From contig BSBM01000779.1 in NCBI GenBank assembly GCA_027924585.1, forward strand, positions 13,543,001 to 13,607,000: 64,000 nt of DNA. Direction: 5' to 3'. The stretch comes from Larix kaempferi (lineage: Eukaryota > Streptophyta > Pinopsida > Pinales > Pinaceae). Each line of letters begins with the position of its first letter. The stretch's first letter is position 1. Below are positions 33,515 through 46,423 of this stretch, piece by piece. The translations under genes and the position numbers were made by a program. The notes below the pieces were generated by a model. It had not been told where the DNA came from. It searched no databases and saw nothing but the letters and a program-made list of their open reading frames with translations.

Positions 33515-36500
33515 CAGTTATGGAAGATGCAAATGGAGGACTATCTGTACCAGAAGGATCTATTCCTACCATTGGGAGGAAAAGCAAAACAATCAGCAAC
33601 TATGAAGGACGAAGAATGGGAGGCTCTTGACAGAAAGGAACTGGGAACAATACGCTTGTGCCTAGCTTTGTCAGTGGCTTTCAATATTTCAAAAGAAAAG
33701 AAAATGGAGGGTCTGATGAGTGCACTAGGTAAGCTGTATGAAAAACCTTGGCCTACAACAAGGTCTTTCTAATGAAGCGTTTATTTAATATGGAGATGTC
33801 AGAAGGTGGATCTGTTGTCGATCATTTAAATGAATTTAATATGATTACAAATAAGCTAAGTTTCGTAAAAGTGAACTTTGATGATGAGGTTAGGGCTCTT
33901 CTAATCTTGTGCTCATTTACAAAAAGCTGGAATGGCATGGTCATGGCTGTAAGTAACTCGGTCTCTGGTTCAAACACTTTGAAATTTGATGATGTTGTTG
34001 GTGTTATTCTTAGCGAGGAAATGTGAAGGAAAAGCACAGGTGAGACATCAGGTAATGCATTGACCATGGAGAGTAGGGGAAGACAAATGGATAGATGAAA
34101 GAGCCCAGGTAATCACAACAAGTCCAAGAAGGGAAGATCCAAGTCCAGATTGGGAAAGATAGAGTGCTGGAACTGTGGAAAGAAAGGACATTTGAAGAAA
34201 GACTACAGATCTCTAAAGAAGAAAGGAGATGGATAGCAGGAGACTACTTATGAAGAAAATGTAGCAGGTGATGTGTTACAAGATGCTTTGATTCTTGCAT
34301 TAGATAATACTAGTGATTACTTGGTAGTAGATTTAGGGGCTTCATGTCATGCTACACCCCATAGGAAATTCTTTCATGATTATGTTCCAGGAGATTTTGG
34401 ACATGTTTTATTAGGTGATGATGAACCATGTAAAATTGTTGAAATGGGTAAGGTACAGATAAAGTTAAAGAATGGTGAATGGCTGCTGAAATATGTAAGG
34501 AATATTCCTGCTATGAAAATAAATCTGATCTCAACACGGTAGTTGGGAGATGGTGATTGTTTATCTACGTTTGGAGAAATGTGGTGGAAGATCACTAAAG
34601 AATCAATGGTGATAGCAAAAGGAGACAGGATAGGTACTTTGTATTTATGTCCTCATAATACTGATTGTTCTATCTCTTTAGCTTCCAGAGGAACATATAC
34701 AACATTGTGGCATCATAGGATTGGCCACATGAATGAGAAGGGGATGTAGATTCTCCACTCAAGGAATTTGCTGCTAGATCTGAAGCAGGTAAGTTTGGAA
34801 TTCTGTGAGAACCGTGTTTACGAAAAACATAAGAGGATCATATTTCTCAGGGTTGGGAAACAGAAGAATAGTGAAAAGTTAGAGCTTGTACATATAGATG
34901 TATGGGGACCGACTCAGGTACAATATCTTGGTGGTTCTCATTATTATGTTACTTTTATTGATGATGCAACTAGAAAGACTTGGTTTTATTGCATTAGACA
35001 TAAATATGATGTGTTTTCTACTTTTAAGAAATGGAAAGATTTGGTTGAGAACGAGACAAGAAAAAGGTTGAAGTGTCTCAAATATGATAATGGAGGTGAG
35101 TACTGCGACAAGGAGTTTGATAGTTACTATTCATACCATGGGATTCGTAGAGAGAAGATAGTCCCAGGAACACCACAAGAAAATGGTGTGTTAGAAATGA
35201 TGAACAAAACAATCATGGAGCATGTAAGGTGTATGAGATTGCATGCAAGGTTTCCCTTACGGTTTTGGGCAGATGTTGTAGATACTGTTGTTTAATTAAT
35301 AAACATAGGGCCTTCAAGTGCTTTGGATGGTGGTATTCCAGAGGAGGCATGGACAGGTAAAAAGGTAAACTACTCTTTTTTGAGAACTTTTGGTTGTGAA
35401 GTATTTTTCCATATTAATAAAGAAAATAGAATAAAGCTTGAGGTTAAATCCAAGAAATATACCTTTATTGGATACGCGGTTGATGATTTTGGTTATCTCT
35501 TATGGGATTATGAAAATAACAAAATCATTAAGAGTAGAGATGTGGTATTCAATGAAAAGATCATGTATAAATATCAGTTGCAGGGAAATAAAAATGAAAA
35601 GGAAAACACAAAGTACACAGTGCTTGATGAAATCAAAGAAAATGAAGTTCCAAAGGTGTCGAAAAATCAAGAACAACAACAAGCACCTCAAACTCTTGCA
35701 AGTGTTAGAAGATCTACCAGGTTAAGTAGACCCCATGAACAATTCTATCCTTCACTATATTATTTATTGATGACTGATTCTGGTGAACCAAAATGTTATG
35801 AAGAAGCAATGCAGATGGAAACAAGAAAGAAGTGGAAGAAAGGCATGAATGAGGAGATGGACTCATTGGTAAGAAACCAGACTTGGGATTTGGTTCAGTT
35901 GCCTGCTGGTAAAAGAGTATTGCAAAATAAATGGATTTATAGGTTGAAGGAAGAATATGGAGGAAAGAAGCGGTACAAGGACAGACTTGTTGTAAAGGGG
36001 CTTGCATAGAAGAAAGGTATAGATATTGATGAAATATTTTCTCATGTTGTTAAAATGACTTCAATTAGAACTATTTTAAGTCTAGTGATGGTATAAGATT
36101 TGCATCTTGAATAGTTAGATGTAAAAACAACCTTTCTCCATGGGGATTTGGAGGAAGAGAGTTATATGAAGCAGCCATAGGGGTATGAGGTCAAAGAGAA
36201 GGAGAATTTGGTATGCAGGTTGAAGAAGAGCTTGTATGGCCTGGAGCAAGCTCCAAGGTAGTGGTATTTGAAATTTGTCAGGTTTATGACAGAACAAGGT
36301 TATAGTAGATGTCATTCTGACCATTATGTTTATTTAAAGAGGCTAGATAATGGAATATATATTATCTTGTTGTTGTATGTTGATGACATGCTTGTTGTAG
36401 AGTCTAACATGTAGGATATAAGTGTGCTCAAAAGGAAGTTAGCTAATTCATTTGCGATGAAGGATTTGGGTACTGCAAAGTAAATCCTTGGTATGAGAAT

Positions 36501-37098
36501 AACAAGAGACAGGAAAAATCTCAAATTGACATTGTCTCAGGGTGAGTACATACAAAAGGTGTTGGAGAGGTTTAAAATGCAGAATGAAAAACTAGTTAGT
36601 ACACCTTTGGTAAGCCATTTCAAACTAAGTAAGGAGATGTGTCCCAAGACATAGGAAGAGATAGATCAGATGTCCAGGGTTCCCTATTCATCAACAATTG
36701 GTAGCTTGATGTATGCCATGGTGTGCACAAGACCATATATTGCACACGCAATAGGAGTTGTGAGCAGGTATATGAAAAATCCAGGTAAAGAGCATTGGAA
36801 GGGAGTACAATGTATTCTTAGGTATTTGAGAGGTACTACCACTCATGAATTATGTTTTGGAGGTCTAGACACTATTCTAAAGGGATATGTTAATGCAAAT
36901 ATGGCAGGAGATAAATATAGCAGGATGAGCACCATAGGGTATATCTTTACTGTAGGCGGAACAACAGTAAATTTGATTTAGAAACTACAAAAGGTTGTTG
37001 CGCTTTCAACAATGGAAGTAGAGTATGTTACTGCTACAGAGTCTAGTAAAGAGATCATTTGGTTACAAATGCTCATGGAGAATTTACAATCTTCATGG
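33515..37098 (+). pseudogene. Copia polyprotein relic (Gag, PR, IN, RT, RNase H)
   Basis: Gag is split by a frameshift near 33755 (LYEKP / AYNKVFLMKRLFNMEM). The knuckle reads CWNCGKKGHLKKDY, with the last Cys replaced by Tyr. Protease: VVDLGASCHATPH near 34325. Integrase: HIDVWGPTQ, KYDNGGEYC and PQENGVLEMMNKTI (34880-35210). RT: LDVKTTFLHGDLEEE, SLYGLEQAPR and catalytic YVDD near 36376. RNase H: YVNANMAGDKYSR near 36890. Many stops are TAG or TAA where this family normally has Gln (for example before GYEV, before WYLKF and before LDVKT), a signature of C-to-T change. Confidence 0.85.
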
Positions 37099-37100
37099 TA

Positions 37101-39316
37101 AATGTTAAGTATGTTATGTCTTGATACACTTACATATGAAACCTTAATGCAATTTTCTACCTTGGTAAATAAATGGTGAATTCCTTACTTGATCCATATG
37201 AATACATGTTTAATGTCATGATTAGATTCTTCACATCATGTAAATACTTTGATACAATGCATATGCAATCATTTCTTCTGATAAATGTGCTCATTAGCAA
37301 TTCACACTTTTTCATTTGCTAAGGTTTTAGGAGTTGTATCGAGTCCATTCTCACATGTGATTGTCTTGATCCACATGCTAAACTTAATAACTCCTTTTGA
37401 TACTTTGGCTCCCTAATCAACTCACAATTTTTTGTATCCTAATGATAATGAGTTTTTTTCATGTGTGAATGCTTGGTTTAATTCACCAACAATAAGTATT
37501 AAGCAATATAGGCTCACTAAATAATTCACACTTTTCCTAATTGTCACAAGTTGTTGCTACATTTTACTTTCATGTGGATGATTTTAATGATTCATGGATG
37601 ATAATGTCTTGATTCATTTTATATTTCTCAAGTTATGAATGTCTAAATGCTTCTCTTTGATCCATATACACTGAGACTCAAACAAATTACTATATTGGCT
37701 CATTAAGCAATTCACTTTTTTCGCAAGTTGTTTCATTTTCACATGTGGATGATTGTTGATGGTTCATGAATGAAGCTTACTCCCTTGATAATTTTCATAG
37801 TTTGTTCAATTTAATGCCATGATATGATACATTGATCATAGCTTGCTAATAGTATCATGTTTTTCTTTCTTACATGGTATATTTCTCATATTTTAATCAT
37901 TGATAGAGTGTGTCTTAAAATTAATCACATTCTTAGATATGCACCTCCTCATAAAAATAGAGGTTGATGATTTACCTTTGGTAGACCAAACCTTTGTATT
38001 TTTCCATATGGAAAGTTTGGGTAGGGTCTTTCCCTTGGTCAGTCTAGGCTTGTTCACTGTTAAGTCTATGATACCTAAAAGAGGAGCTTTCTTTGTTAGT
38101 GACATGTTGGGGGAAGGTCCATAGTTGTGCCGAGTTAGTGGCTGATTTCTTTCCAATCAATTGGCCACCAGGTTGTGCATAAACACGAGATTAATCTCCA
38201 TTCATTGGTAGTATATGGTTGGATTTGTGAGGAGTATTTCCTCTTGGAGCTTCATTGTACATCTCACTTGAAGGCTCAATGGAATATTGAAGGTATTATT
38301 TCTATTATATACGAGGCTTAATGTTTTCATGCTTCTAGTTGTTTTTAAATACTTGTAGAGATATCTTTCAAAGAACTTGTTTGAAGGCCTTGTAATGGAA
38401 TATTTTCCATTTGGATTGGTGTAATGTGACGAGGTTCTCCCTCTTGTACCTTTTGTTTTTGTATTTCTGAATAGAGTGAATCCATGAAAAATGGTAACAC
38501 TTTTTAGTAAAATGTGGTGATGGAAATTTGACATTTTACATATTTTTTAAATTGAAACCCTCAAAAATCATGTATCCATCCCTTTTGAATTTTGATGTGT
38601 AGTAAAAAAATTTTTGCAGAGGAATTTGTTGTTATTCTAACAATATATTCTTTTTAAATATTAATATCATTTCATGTGTCAAATTTTCGTTTAGTTAAAT
38701 GATTGCCATTGCAAATTTCAAAAAACGTTAACCAATGAATTTTGTTCTTGTCAGCTAATTCAATGTTCAAAGAATCATTTTCAAAACCAAAATATATAAG
38801 TATGATCTCACATAACGGAATAGATCCAACTTTTTGTTTTTGGAAAATTATGTATTTTTATTATTTTTTGAAGTTGACCAATTAATATTTGAATAATATT
38901 TTATAAACCTTTATATTCTCACCAACTTTTTTCCAACTATTTAAATAAATTGAAAAAACATAAATATCCTTTTGAAGAGGAAAGGTGCAAAGCGATGCCA
39001 CATATTTCTTTATATAATTTTTGGTTTTTCATTTTTTATGCTATTGATTTTTCTTTGAGTGACTTTGTAACTATGAAAAAAAAATTAGTATAATTTTTAA
39101 AAGAAATTAAATAAAAAATATAATATGAAATCGAAAGTGTGAAAATGATATGCCATTAATGGATAGAGGATTCAATGAGGAATCTACTAGCCTTAAATCT
39201 GCCACCTAAGATGGATGAGATGAAGGTTTTTCACATCATGGAAATTGCAGTTGCAGAAATCTTGTAGAAAGAGGGTTGGGATTTATGAATTCAAGCTTTT
39301 GATTATGCAATATAAA
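37101..39316. other. AT-rich unassigned DNA between copia elements
   Basis: No gene is recognised. Loosely repeated phrases such as GCAATTCACACTTTTT and TCACATGTGGATGAT recur between about 37300 and 37770, suggesting decayed local duplication. The rest is ordinary AT-rich sequence. Confidence 0.4.
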
Positions 39317-39521
39317 TCAATCGAGGTGTTTTAAAATCCTTGATTGAGGGATAATTAAATCCTCATTTGAGGGTTACTTAAACCCTCAATCAAGGGATTA
39401 TTGAACCCTCGATCGAGGTATTTTTGGGTTAAAAAGTAGCTCGATTGAGCTTCATAGATTAATCAAGTTCATAGCTTGATCAATTTTCATAAATTGATTG
39501 AGATACATAACTCAATTGAGC
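39317..39521. repeat. Cluster of short palindromic CTCAATCGA/TCGATTGAG words
   Basis: About a dozen variants of TTGATTGAGGG, CCCTCAATCAAGGG, CCTCGATCGAGG and CTCGATTGAG occur in both orientations within 200 bp, separated by short AT-rich spacers. The copies are short and degenerate and may fold. Confidence 0.5.
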
Positions 39522-39683
39522 TGCCGCAAACCCATCGAATTCTTTCTCACACAACAAATCCAACAGCTTGTTAATTTAAAAATAGAAAAAATGCACGTGA
39601 ATCAATAAACAATCAATGATTAATTAGCATCAAGAAAAATGCATATGAAAGAATAATTTAATCAACAATCAAGATAGGAAATA

Positions 39684-40290
39684 TCTTGATGTATATGTAA
39701 CTTCAGAATGTATTTCATCTATGTATTTCATATATATTTATTGTACCCTTATTAGAGATGTGTTATTCCTCTATAAGGAAGTGTTGTCATGTGGATTGAC
39801 AAGTGTCGCAAGTGTGTGTACTTGCCGATGGGTTATTAGACCACCATGTGTGGGGTCGGCCCTAAAATATATATATTATATTGTGGATGTATCTAGATAG
39901 ACAAGTCAGCCCCATAAGGTCACTGGGCAAACAAGTTAAGTATAAATAGAGATCAGGAGATCTCTATTTGGATCATTCGAAAAGACACACTTCTCTCTCT
40001 CAGAAAGTGGCGCACTAGTGAGGAGGAGGATCATATGCTCTATGAGACTATCTCAAGTGTATTTTGGTTGTACTTTGGTTGAGCCGTTGCTCTCTCTATC
40101 TCTGAGGAAGTTGTGGGGTTTTTCACCTTAGGGTTTTCCCCACGGAAACTCTGTGTCTCTTGTCTCTCATGCTTTTGATTCTTGTGATGCTTGTCATGCT
40201 TATTGTGATTGTTATACATTGATATTTTGTATATGTTATTTTCTCAGTAAAGATCCAGGAGTATTGTGAATTAATGCTCAAAATTTAACA
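39684..40290 (+). repeat. 5' LTR of the nearly intact copia element
   Basis: It is 607 bp and ends AAATTTAACA. The first bases read TCTTGATG where the 3' LTR has TGTTGATG, so the terminal TG has mutated. It contains a short duplication (TGTATTTCATCTA-type) absent from the 3' LTR, and TATAAATAGAGA near 39943 as a likely promoter TATA. Confidence 0.9.
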
Positions 40291-40302
40291 TGGTATCAGA
40301 GC
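40291..40302 (+). promoter_or_regulatory. Primer-binding site of the nearly intact copia element
   Basis: TGGTATCAGAGC immediately follows the LTR and is complementary to the 3' end of initiator Met tRNA. Confidence 0.88.
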
Positions 40303-40864
40303 TAACCTGAGAAGAAGACATTTTGCAGTGACGAAAACTTGAGTTTCTTGTTTATTGGGTTTCTCTCCACAGTTTTTGGAAAAGCAGTATAGTATATTGA
40401 CTCTACTCATCAAGGAGAATCTATCTGTCCAATCAGAATTCAATTCTGAGCATTTTCAGATTTGGCCCTAAAAATGAGGGTTTCCACAAAAATAGAAATT
40501 TCTAAAATCTGAAGACATAGCTGGAAGCTCCTTGCAAAAATAAAAGTTTAGAGCTTTGGATCGATATTTTTGGCTGGGTAGATCTCCGGGAAACTCAAAC
40601 CCTAATTCAGGGCTCTCCCTAGTGAACTCGAGAGGACAAAAAGGAAAATCTGAAGGGTAAGGATTTGCTGATCTCAAATTCTGAATACACCAGGCTGATC
40701 AGCTCATCAAGGCGCATATTTCTATCCTTTCAGAAAGTTGAAATTCACATTTTGAATTTTTAGGGTTTTTTCGACAAACCCTAAGCTGGGACCAGATCCA
40801 GTTTTCAACATTTCAAGTGGTAAGACCTAAATATTTTCTATTTCCATTTGAAGTACTCTTTAAG

Positions 40865-43800
40865 ATGTCTCACCACACCAAGCTTGAGGATAATCTTGAA
40901 GGAGCTGATAAATTCTGAGCTTGGAAGTATAGGATTGGGTTAATCCTAGAAGAGAATGAGTTGGACTCATATGTAAAAGAAGACATCCCTATCCCAGAGG
41001 ATGAAGAGGCTAAGGTATTGCATAAGAAGAACTTGGTCAAGGCAAAGAGATTCATTGATGATTCTATCAAAGACCATCTCATACCCCATGTGTCTTCTCT
41101 AAAGACACCCAAGGATATGTTTGATTCTTTGACCAAGCTATTTGAAGGGAAGAACATAAATCGGAAGATGACCCTGCGGAACCAATTGAAAGGAGTAAAG
41201 TTTAAGAATGGAGAAACCATTCAATCTTATTTTTCAAGGGTCTCCCAGATCAAGGAACAACTAGAAGCAGTGGATGAAATGGTGGAGAATGGTGAAGTGG
41301 TGATGACTACTCTAAATGGCCTACCCAGGTCATGGGCTTCCTTTATTCAAGGAATTTGTGCAAGGAATAAGTTGATCTCCTTCAACAGACTGCGGGAAGA
41401 ATGCTCTCAAGAAGAAGCTAGGCTTGTGGCCCGAGAAGAAAAGATGGGAAATGAAGATCAAGCTCTCGCAGCACATGCCAGGAAAGGCAAGTCCAAGAAG
41501 GAATCATCTCATAACAGGATATTCTCACACCACCATTATCATAAAGATAAGAAAGATCTCAGATGCTTCAATTGCAATGAGAAGGGACACTTTGCTTCAA
41601 ATTGTCCCAAGAAGAAGAAAAACAACAACAACAACTTCAACGACAAGAAGAAGAATAACAAAAGAAGATATCATGCTCATGCTGTCGAAGATGATGAACC
41701 CCCAAAGAAGAAGGCTAGGGCAGAAAGTGATAGTGATGATGACTCATCAAGTGAAGAAGAGTATGTTCTAATTTCTGCTCTCACAGGTACTATCTCCCAT
41801 GGTTGTAATGATTGGTTGATTGAAAGTGGGGCTTCCAAACACATGACTGGGTTTAAAGAATCTTTTGTGAATCTATCTGAACATGAATCACCCCATAAGG
41901 TGAAACTTGGGGATGATTTTCAATACCCAATCAAAGGAAGTGGTGAAGCCTCCTACAACCTAGATTCTGGAAAATCTTTGAAGATAGAAGAATTCCTTTA
42001 TGTACCTGGGCTCAAGAAGAACTTACTCTCCATCTCTGCATTGGATGCAAAAGGTATGAGGGTTGCATTTGTGGATGGACAAGTCCTAATGTGGCCAAAG
42101 GGAAAGACCATAGATGATGCAGTAGTGATTGGAGAACAAGAGGGAGGTTTGTATAAATTGAAGGGACAACCTGAACATGCCATGGTGCATGAATCCATGG
42201 AGCCAAGTGAACTTTGGCATAGAAGACTTGCTCATATGCACTATAGGGCACTCCCACTTGCAAGCAAGGCTGTAGAGGGTCTTCCTGAAATCAAGACCAA
42301 ACATGAAGGTGTTTGGAAAGGATGTGCAAAAGGTAAGAACATTAAGAAGGCTTTCCCAAGTAGTGAAAGCAAGGCAAAATATATCCTGGAAATCATCCAC
42401 TCAGATGTATGTGGTCCTATGTCATCCAGTTCTCTAAGTGGGTATGTTTACTATGTCTCATTTATTGATGACTTCTCCAGGAAGACTTGGGTATACTTCT
42501 TGAAGAACAAAGATGAGGTGTTTGATAAGTTCAAGGAATTGAAAACCTTGATGGAGAATCAAACTGACAAGAAGATCAAAACATTCAGATCCGACAATGG
42601 TGGAGAATTCACCTCAGGTGACTTCAAGAAGCTTTGTAGTGATTCAGGGATTAAGAGGGAGTTGATTGCTCCTTATAATCCTCAACAGAATGGAGTTGCA
42701 GAAAGGAAGAACAGAACAATCATGGAAGAAGCAAGGGAAATGCTGCATGACCAGGATCTATCTATGCATCTATGGGAAGAAGCAGCTAGAACAGCTGCAT
42801 ATGTGCAGAACAGAACTCCCCACAAGATATTGGACAACAAGACACCAGAAGAGGTCTTTTCTGGTAAGAAACCTGAAGTCAACCATCTCAGAATATTTGG
42901 TTGTCCAGTATACACACATGTCCCAAAGGAAAAGAGGACCAAGCTAGATCCTTAAGGAAAGAAGGGTATCTTTGTGGGTTACAGTGAAAGCTCGAAGGCT
43001 TACAGAATATACTTTCCAGGGTTCAAGAAGATTGATGTCAGCAGGGATGTAACATTTGATGAAAACTCAGCATTCATCAAATCAAGGAAGGCACCTATTG
43101 AAGTGTATGAAGAACCTAAGGAAACTAGATTTCAAGACACTACCATGACTGAAGCAATTCCAGAAGTTGTTCGTGAGTTTGAAGATCCGCAAGAACCTGT
43201 AGATCCACCCCGTGAGGATAACTCTCACAAGAGGAAACCTACATGGGCTAGAGAGATCATTCAAGATGCAGAAAGATTTGGTATTCCAGAAGAAGAACAC
43301 AGAGCAAAGAAGAGAACCAGATCACATACCAGCTATGTTGCTTTACTTTGTGACATTATGAACAAAGAACCTTCTAGATATGAAGAAGTAGTGGAAAAGA
43401 AAGAATGGAAGGATGCCATGGTTGAGGAATACCAATCAATAATGAAGAATGATGTTTGGGATGTTGTCCCAAGACCTAAAGAGAAGTCTGTTGTGACTTC
43501 CAAATGGATCTACAAAATCAAGCATGCTGCAGATAGCAGTGTAGAAAAATACAAAGCAAGATTTGTAGCTCGTGGCTTCTCTCAGAAAGAGGGAATAGAT
43601 TATGAAGAAACTTTTGCACCTGTAGCCAGGTATACTTCCATCAGAACAGTACTTGCCCTGGCTACAACAATGAAATGGAAAATGCACCAGATGGATGTCA
43701 AGACTTCCTTCTTGAATGGTGTAGTTGAAGAGGAAGTATATGTGGAGCAGCCACTCGGTTTCGAAATACATGACAGGGAGTCGTATATGTGCAGATTGAA

Positions 43801-44911
43801 GAAAGCCTTCTATGGCTTGAAGCGAGCTCCCAGAACTTGGTATGGTAGGATGGATAGTTTCCTATCTAGTTTGGGCTTTACCAAGAGTAAAGCGGATTCC
43901 AACCTTTACTACAAGGTTGAGGAAGGGAATCCTGTGATTCTACTCCTGTATGTGGATGACTTATTTGTAACAGGAGATGGCAGACTAATTGCAGATACTA
44001 AGAGGAAGCTTGCTACTGAGTTCGATATGAAAGATTTGGGAATGATGCATTATTTCCTAGGTATGGAGGTGTGGCAGAGTGCAGGTGGGATCTTCCTTGG
44101 TCAAGGAAAGTACACAGTAGATATCCTGAAGAGATTCGGGATGATGGATTGCAAGGCCATGGCCACACCTATGGCATCGAATCTAAAGCTTCTATGTGAT
44201 GCTTCATCTGATCTGGTTGATGTCTCTATGTATCGTCAGATGATTGGGTCCTTGATGTACTTGACGAACACGAGACTAGATATTTGCTTTGCTGTGAATA
44301 CATTGAGTCAGTTCCTAACAGATCCGAGGAGTGTTCACCTGGTTGCTGTAAAGCATGTTCTGAGGTACTTGAAGGGTACAGTGGATTATGGGCTCAAGTA
44401 TGAAGCAAATCAAAAGTTTAACCTGCAGGGTTATGTTGATTCAGATTGGGCTGGTAGTGTTGCAGATAGGAAGAGCACATTTGGGTGCTGCTTCAGTATG
44501 GGATCAGGTGTGATCTCTTGGTTTAGCAGGAAGAAGTCCTGCATAGCACTGAGTACAGCTGAGGCAGAATATGTTGCAGCCTGTTCAGCTAGTTGTGAGG
44601 CAGTATGGCTACGGAAGCTACTGTTTGAGTTATTTGATCTCCCATTGAATGCTACTAGTATCTTCTGTGATAACCTGAGTTGTGTGAAGCTGTCTGAGAA
44701 CCCAGTGTTTCATGATAGGTCGAAATACATAGAGATCAAATATCACTATGTCAGGGATATGGTGCAGAGAGGAGCTATGAAGCTCCTGTACGTTGCGACG
44801 GACGAGCAGATTGTAGATGTTCTAACAAAGCCACTAGCCAAGGTGAAGTTCGAGTACTTCAGGGAGAGGCTTGGTGTTCTTCAGATTGATGACACTTCGA
44901 GGAAGAAGTGA
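40865..44911 (+). pseudogene. Copia Gag-Pol polyprotein with two in-frame stops
   Basis: The ATG at 40865 opens a single frame to 44911. It is broken by TGA at 40916 (codon 18, where FWAWKY is expected, so TGG to TGA) and TAA at 42953 (codon 697, expected Ser, TCA to TAA). In order: Gag; zinc knuckle CFNCNEKGHFASNC from codon 234; protease loop WLIESGASKHMTG, with Glu at codon 320 in place of the catalytic Asp; integrase with Trp at codon 484 where the first Cys of the HHCC CxxC is expected (VWKGCAKGK), but intact RSDNGGEF and PQQNGVAERKNRT; RT with LLYVDDLFVTGD (YVDD at 43949-43960); RNase H with YVDSDWAGSVADRKST and ALSTAEAEYVAACSA; end at LTKPLAKVKFEYFRERLG. No other disruption is seen. 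Confidence 0.92.
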
Positions 44912-44989
44912 TGGACACATTTGCTGAAGCCATTCCAAGCATGTTGGAAGGAGGATCCTTCACATGGCTATGGATGTAAGCGCTAGATG

Positions 44990-45480
44990 ATGAGCATCAG
45001 GATGATGTTCTGGTTTCTGCTTTGTATGATTAGTTGGATCATTTATATATGTATGTATGCATCATGTTGGATGCTGGATATGATCAGTTGGATCATTTAT
45101 ATGTATATGTATGTATGCATCATGTTGGATGCTGGATATGATCAGTTGGATCATTTATATGTATGTACGCGTCATGTTGATGCTGGATACGATCGGTTGG
45201 ATCATGTGTATGTATTTTGTATATGCATCATGTTGGATGCTTGGACCATGTATCTGTATATGTATCAGGTGGATACATTGTATGATCAGGTAGATCATGT
45301 ATGTTGATATGTATCATGTATTTATATTTGTATCAGGTGGATACACTGTGTGATCAGGTGGATCATGTATGATGATATGTATCAGGTAGATACTTGGTAT
45401 GCATCAGGTAGATGCATTGTATGATCAGGATGATCATGGATGATGAGCTTCAGGATGTTGCTCCAGATGACATGTAGCAA
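44990..45480 (+). repeat. Array of GATCAG/GGATCAT-rich tandem units after copia pol
   Basis: Units of about 58 bp (TGTTGGATGCTGGATATGATC at 45065 and 45123, a shorter one near 45174) pass into looser repeats of ATGTATCAGGTGGATAC and GATCATGTATGATGATATG. It lies directly downstream of the polyprotein stop. Confidence 0.7.
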
Positions 45481-45577
45481 GATGTTGTAGTGATGATGAT
45501 CATGTGTACATCAGGATGATGTATGGTGAGTATCAGGTTGATACTTTGTGGCCATGGAACAGGTTGTGCAGATAAGC

Positions 45578-46190
45578 ATGTAATTTGTGCCCTGGGAGAT
45601 TTGTAGATAGTCTTTTGAGGTTTTTCCTATGGCATGTAATTTGTACCATGGGATATCTGGCAAATGCTCTTTTGAGGTTTTGCTTGGGAGGACATATAAT
45701 TTGTGCCCTGGGAGATCTGCAGATAGTCTTTCGAGGTTTTTCCTATGGCATGTAATTTGTGCCCTGGGATATCTGGTAGATGCTCTTTCGAGGTTTTGTC
45801 CTATGGCATGTAATTTGTGCCCTTGGAGATCCGATAGGTTTAGCCGTGTGCTCGTAATCAGTCCTGGGATGCTCTTTCGAGGTTTTTCCATGACCACATG
45901 TAATTTGTGCCCTGGGAGATCTGATAGGTTGAGCCTTGTGCTCGTAATCAGTCCTGGGATGCTCTTTCGAGGTTTTGCGGTGACCACATGTAATTTGTGC
46001 CCTTGGAGATCCGATAGGTTGAGCCTTGTGCTCGTAATCAGTCTTGGGATTCTCTTTCGAGGTTTTGTGGTGGGGTCACATGTAATAAGTCCTAGAGATT
46101 TGGACAGGATGAAAAAGGCCTCAGATGCTCTTTAGAGTTCTTGCTAGTCAAGAGACTCTTTTAAGGTTTTGTGACGCACGTAATAAGTCC
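45578..46190 (+). repeat. 57-bp and 90-bp tandem units before the copia 3' LTR
   Basis: The word CATGTAATTTGTGCC (with variants) occurs near 45578, 45633, 45693, 45749, 45807, 45897 and 45987, i.e. spacings near 57 then 90 bp, each unit also carrying TCTTTCGAGGTTTT. Both periods are multiples of three, so a minus-strand frame stays open (45511-45987), but its product is just the repeat. Confidence 0.75.
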
Positions 46191-46423
46191 TGAGATTTCC
46201 ACAGTATGGCCAGTGATGATGAAGACCTGCAGGTGGTGGGCTTACATCCAGTATGAAAAAGGACTGGCTCTGTAGAACTTCCTATGATGAGTAGAGTCAG
46301 AGATTGGTTGAGATAGCAGCAGCAGTGACAATGATGATGACAATGCATCAATGACGATGATCCAGAGAAGAAGACTTGTCTAGTAGATCTGTGTCAAGAA
46401 ATACCTTCCTAGTTAAGAGGGAG

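Larger units (their letters stand above)
33009..37100 (+). mobile_element. Ty1/copia LTR retrotransposon lacking its 3' end
   Basis: A putative 5' LTR (33009-33388) ends TTCTAACA and is followed by a primer-binding site TGGTACCAGAGC at 33390. The order Gag, protease, integrase, RT, RNase H is that of Ty1/copia. The reading stops inside the RNase H region (VVALSTMEVEYVTAT) near 37100 and no second LTR is visible in the next 2.5 kb. It is a 3'-truncated relic. Confidence 0.8.

Noticed and set aside
37893-38534. Short frames of 74-110 codons in AT-rich DNA
   Set aside because: No family motif, both strands open by chance, no repeat or splice support.
45511-45987. Minus-strand 158-residue repeat protein
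   Set aside because: It is the translation of the 57/90-bp tandem units downstream of copia pol.
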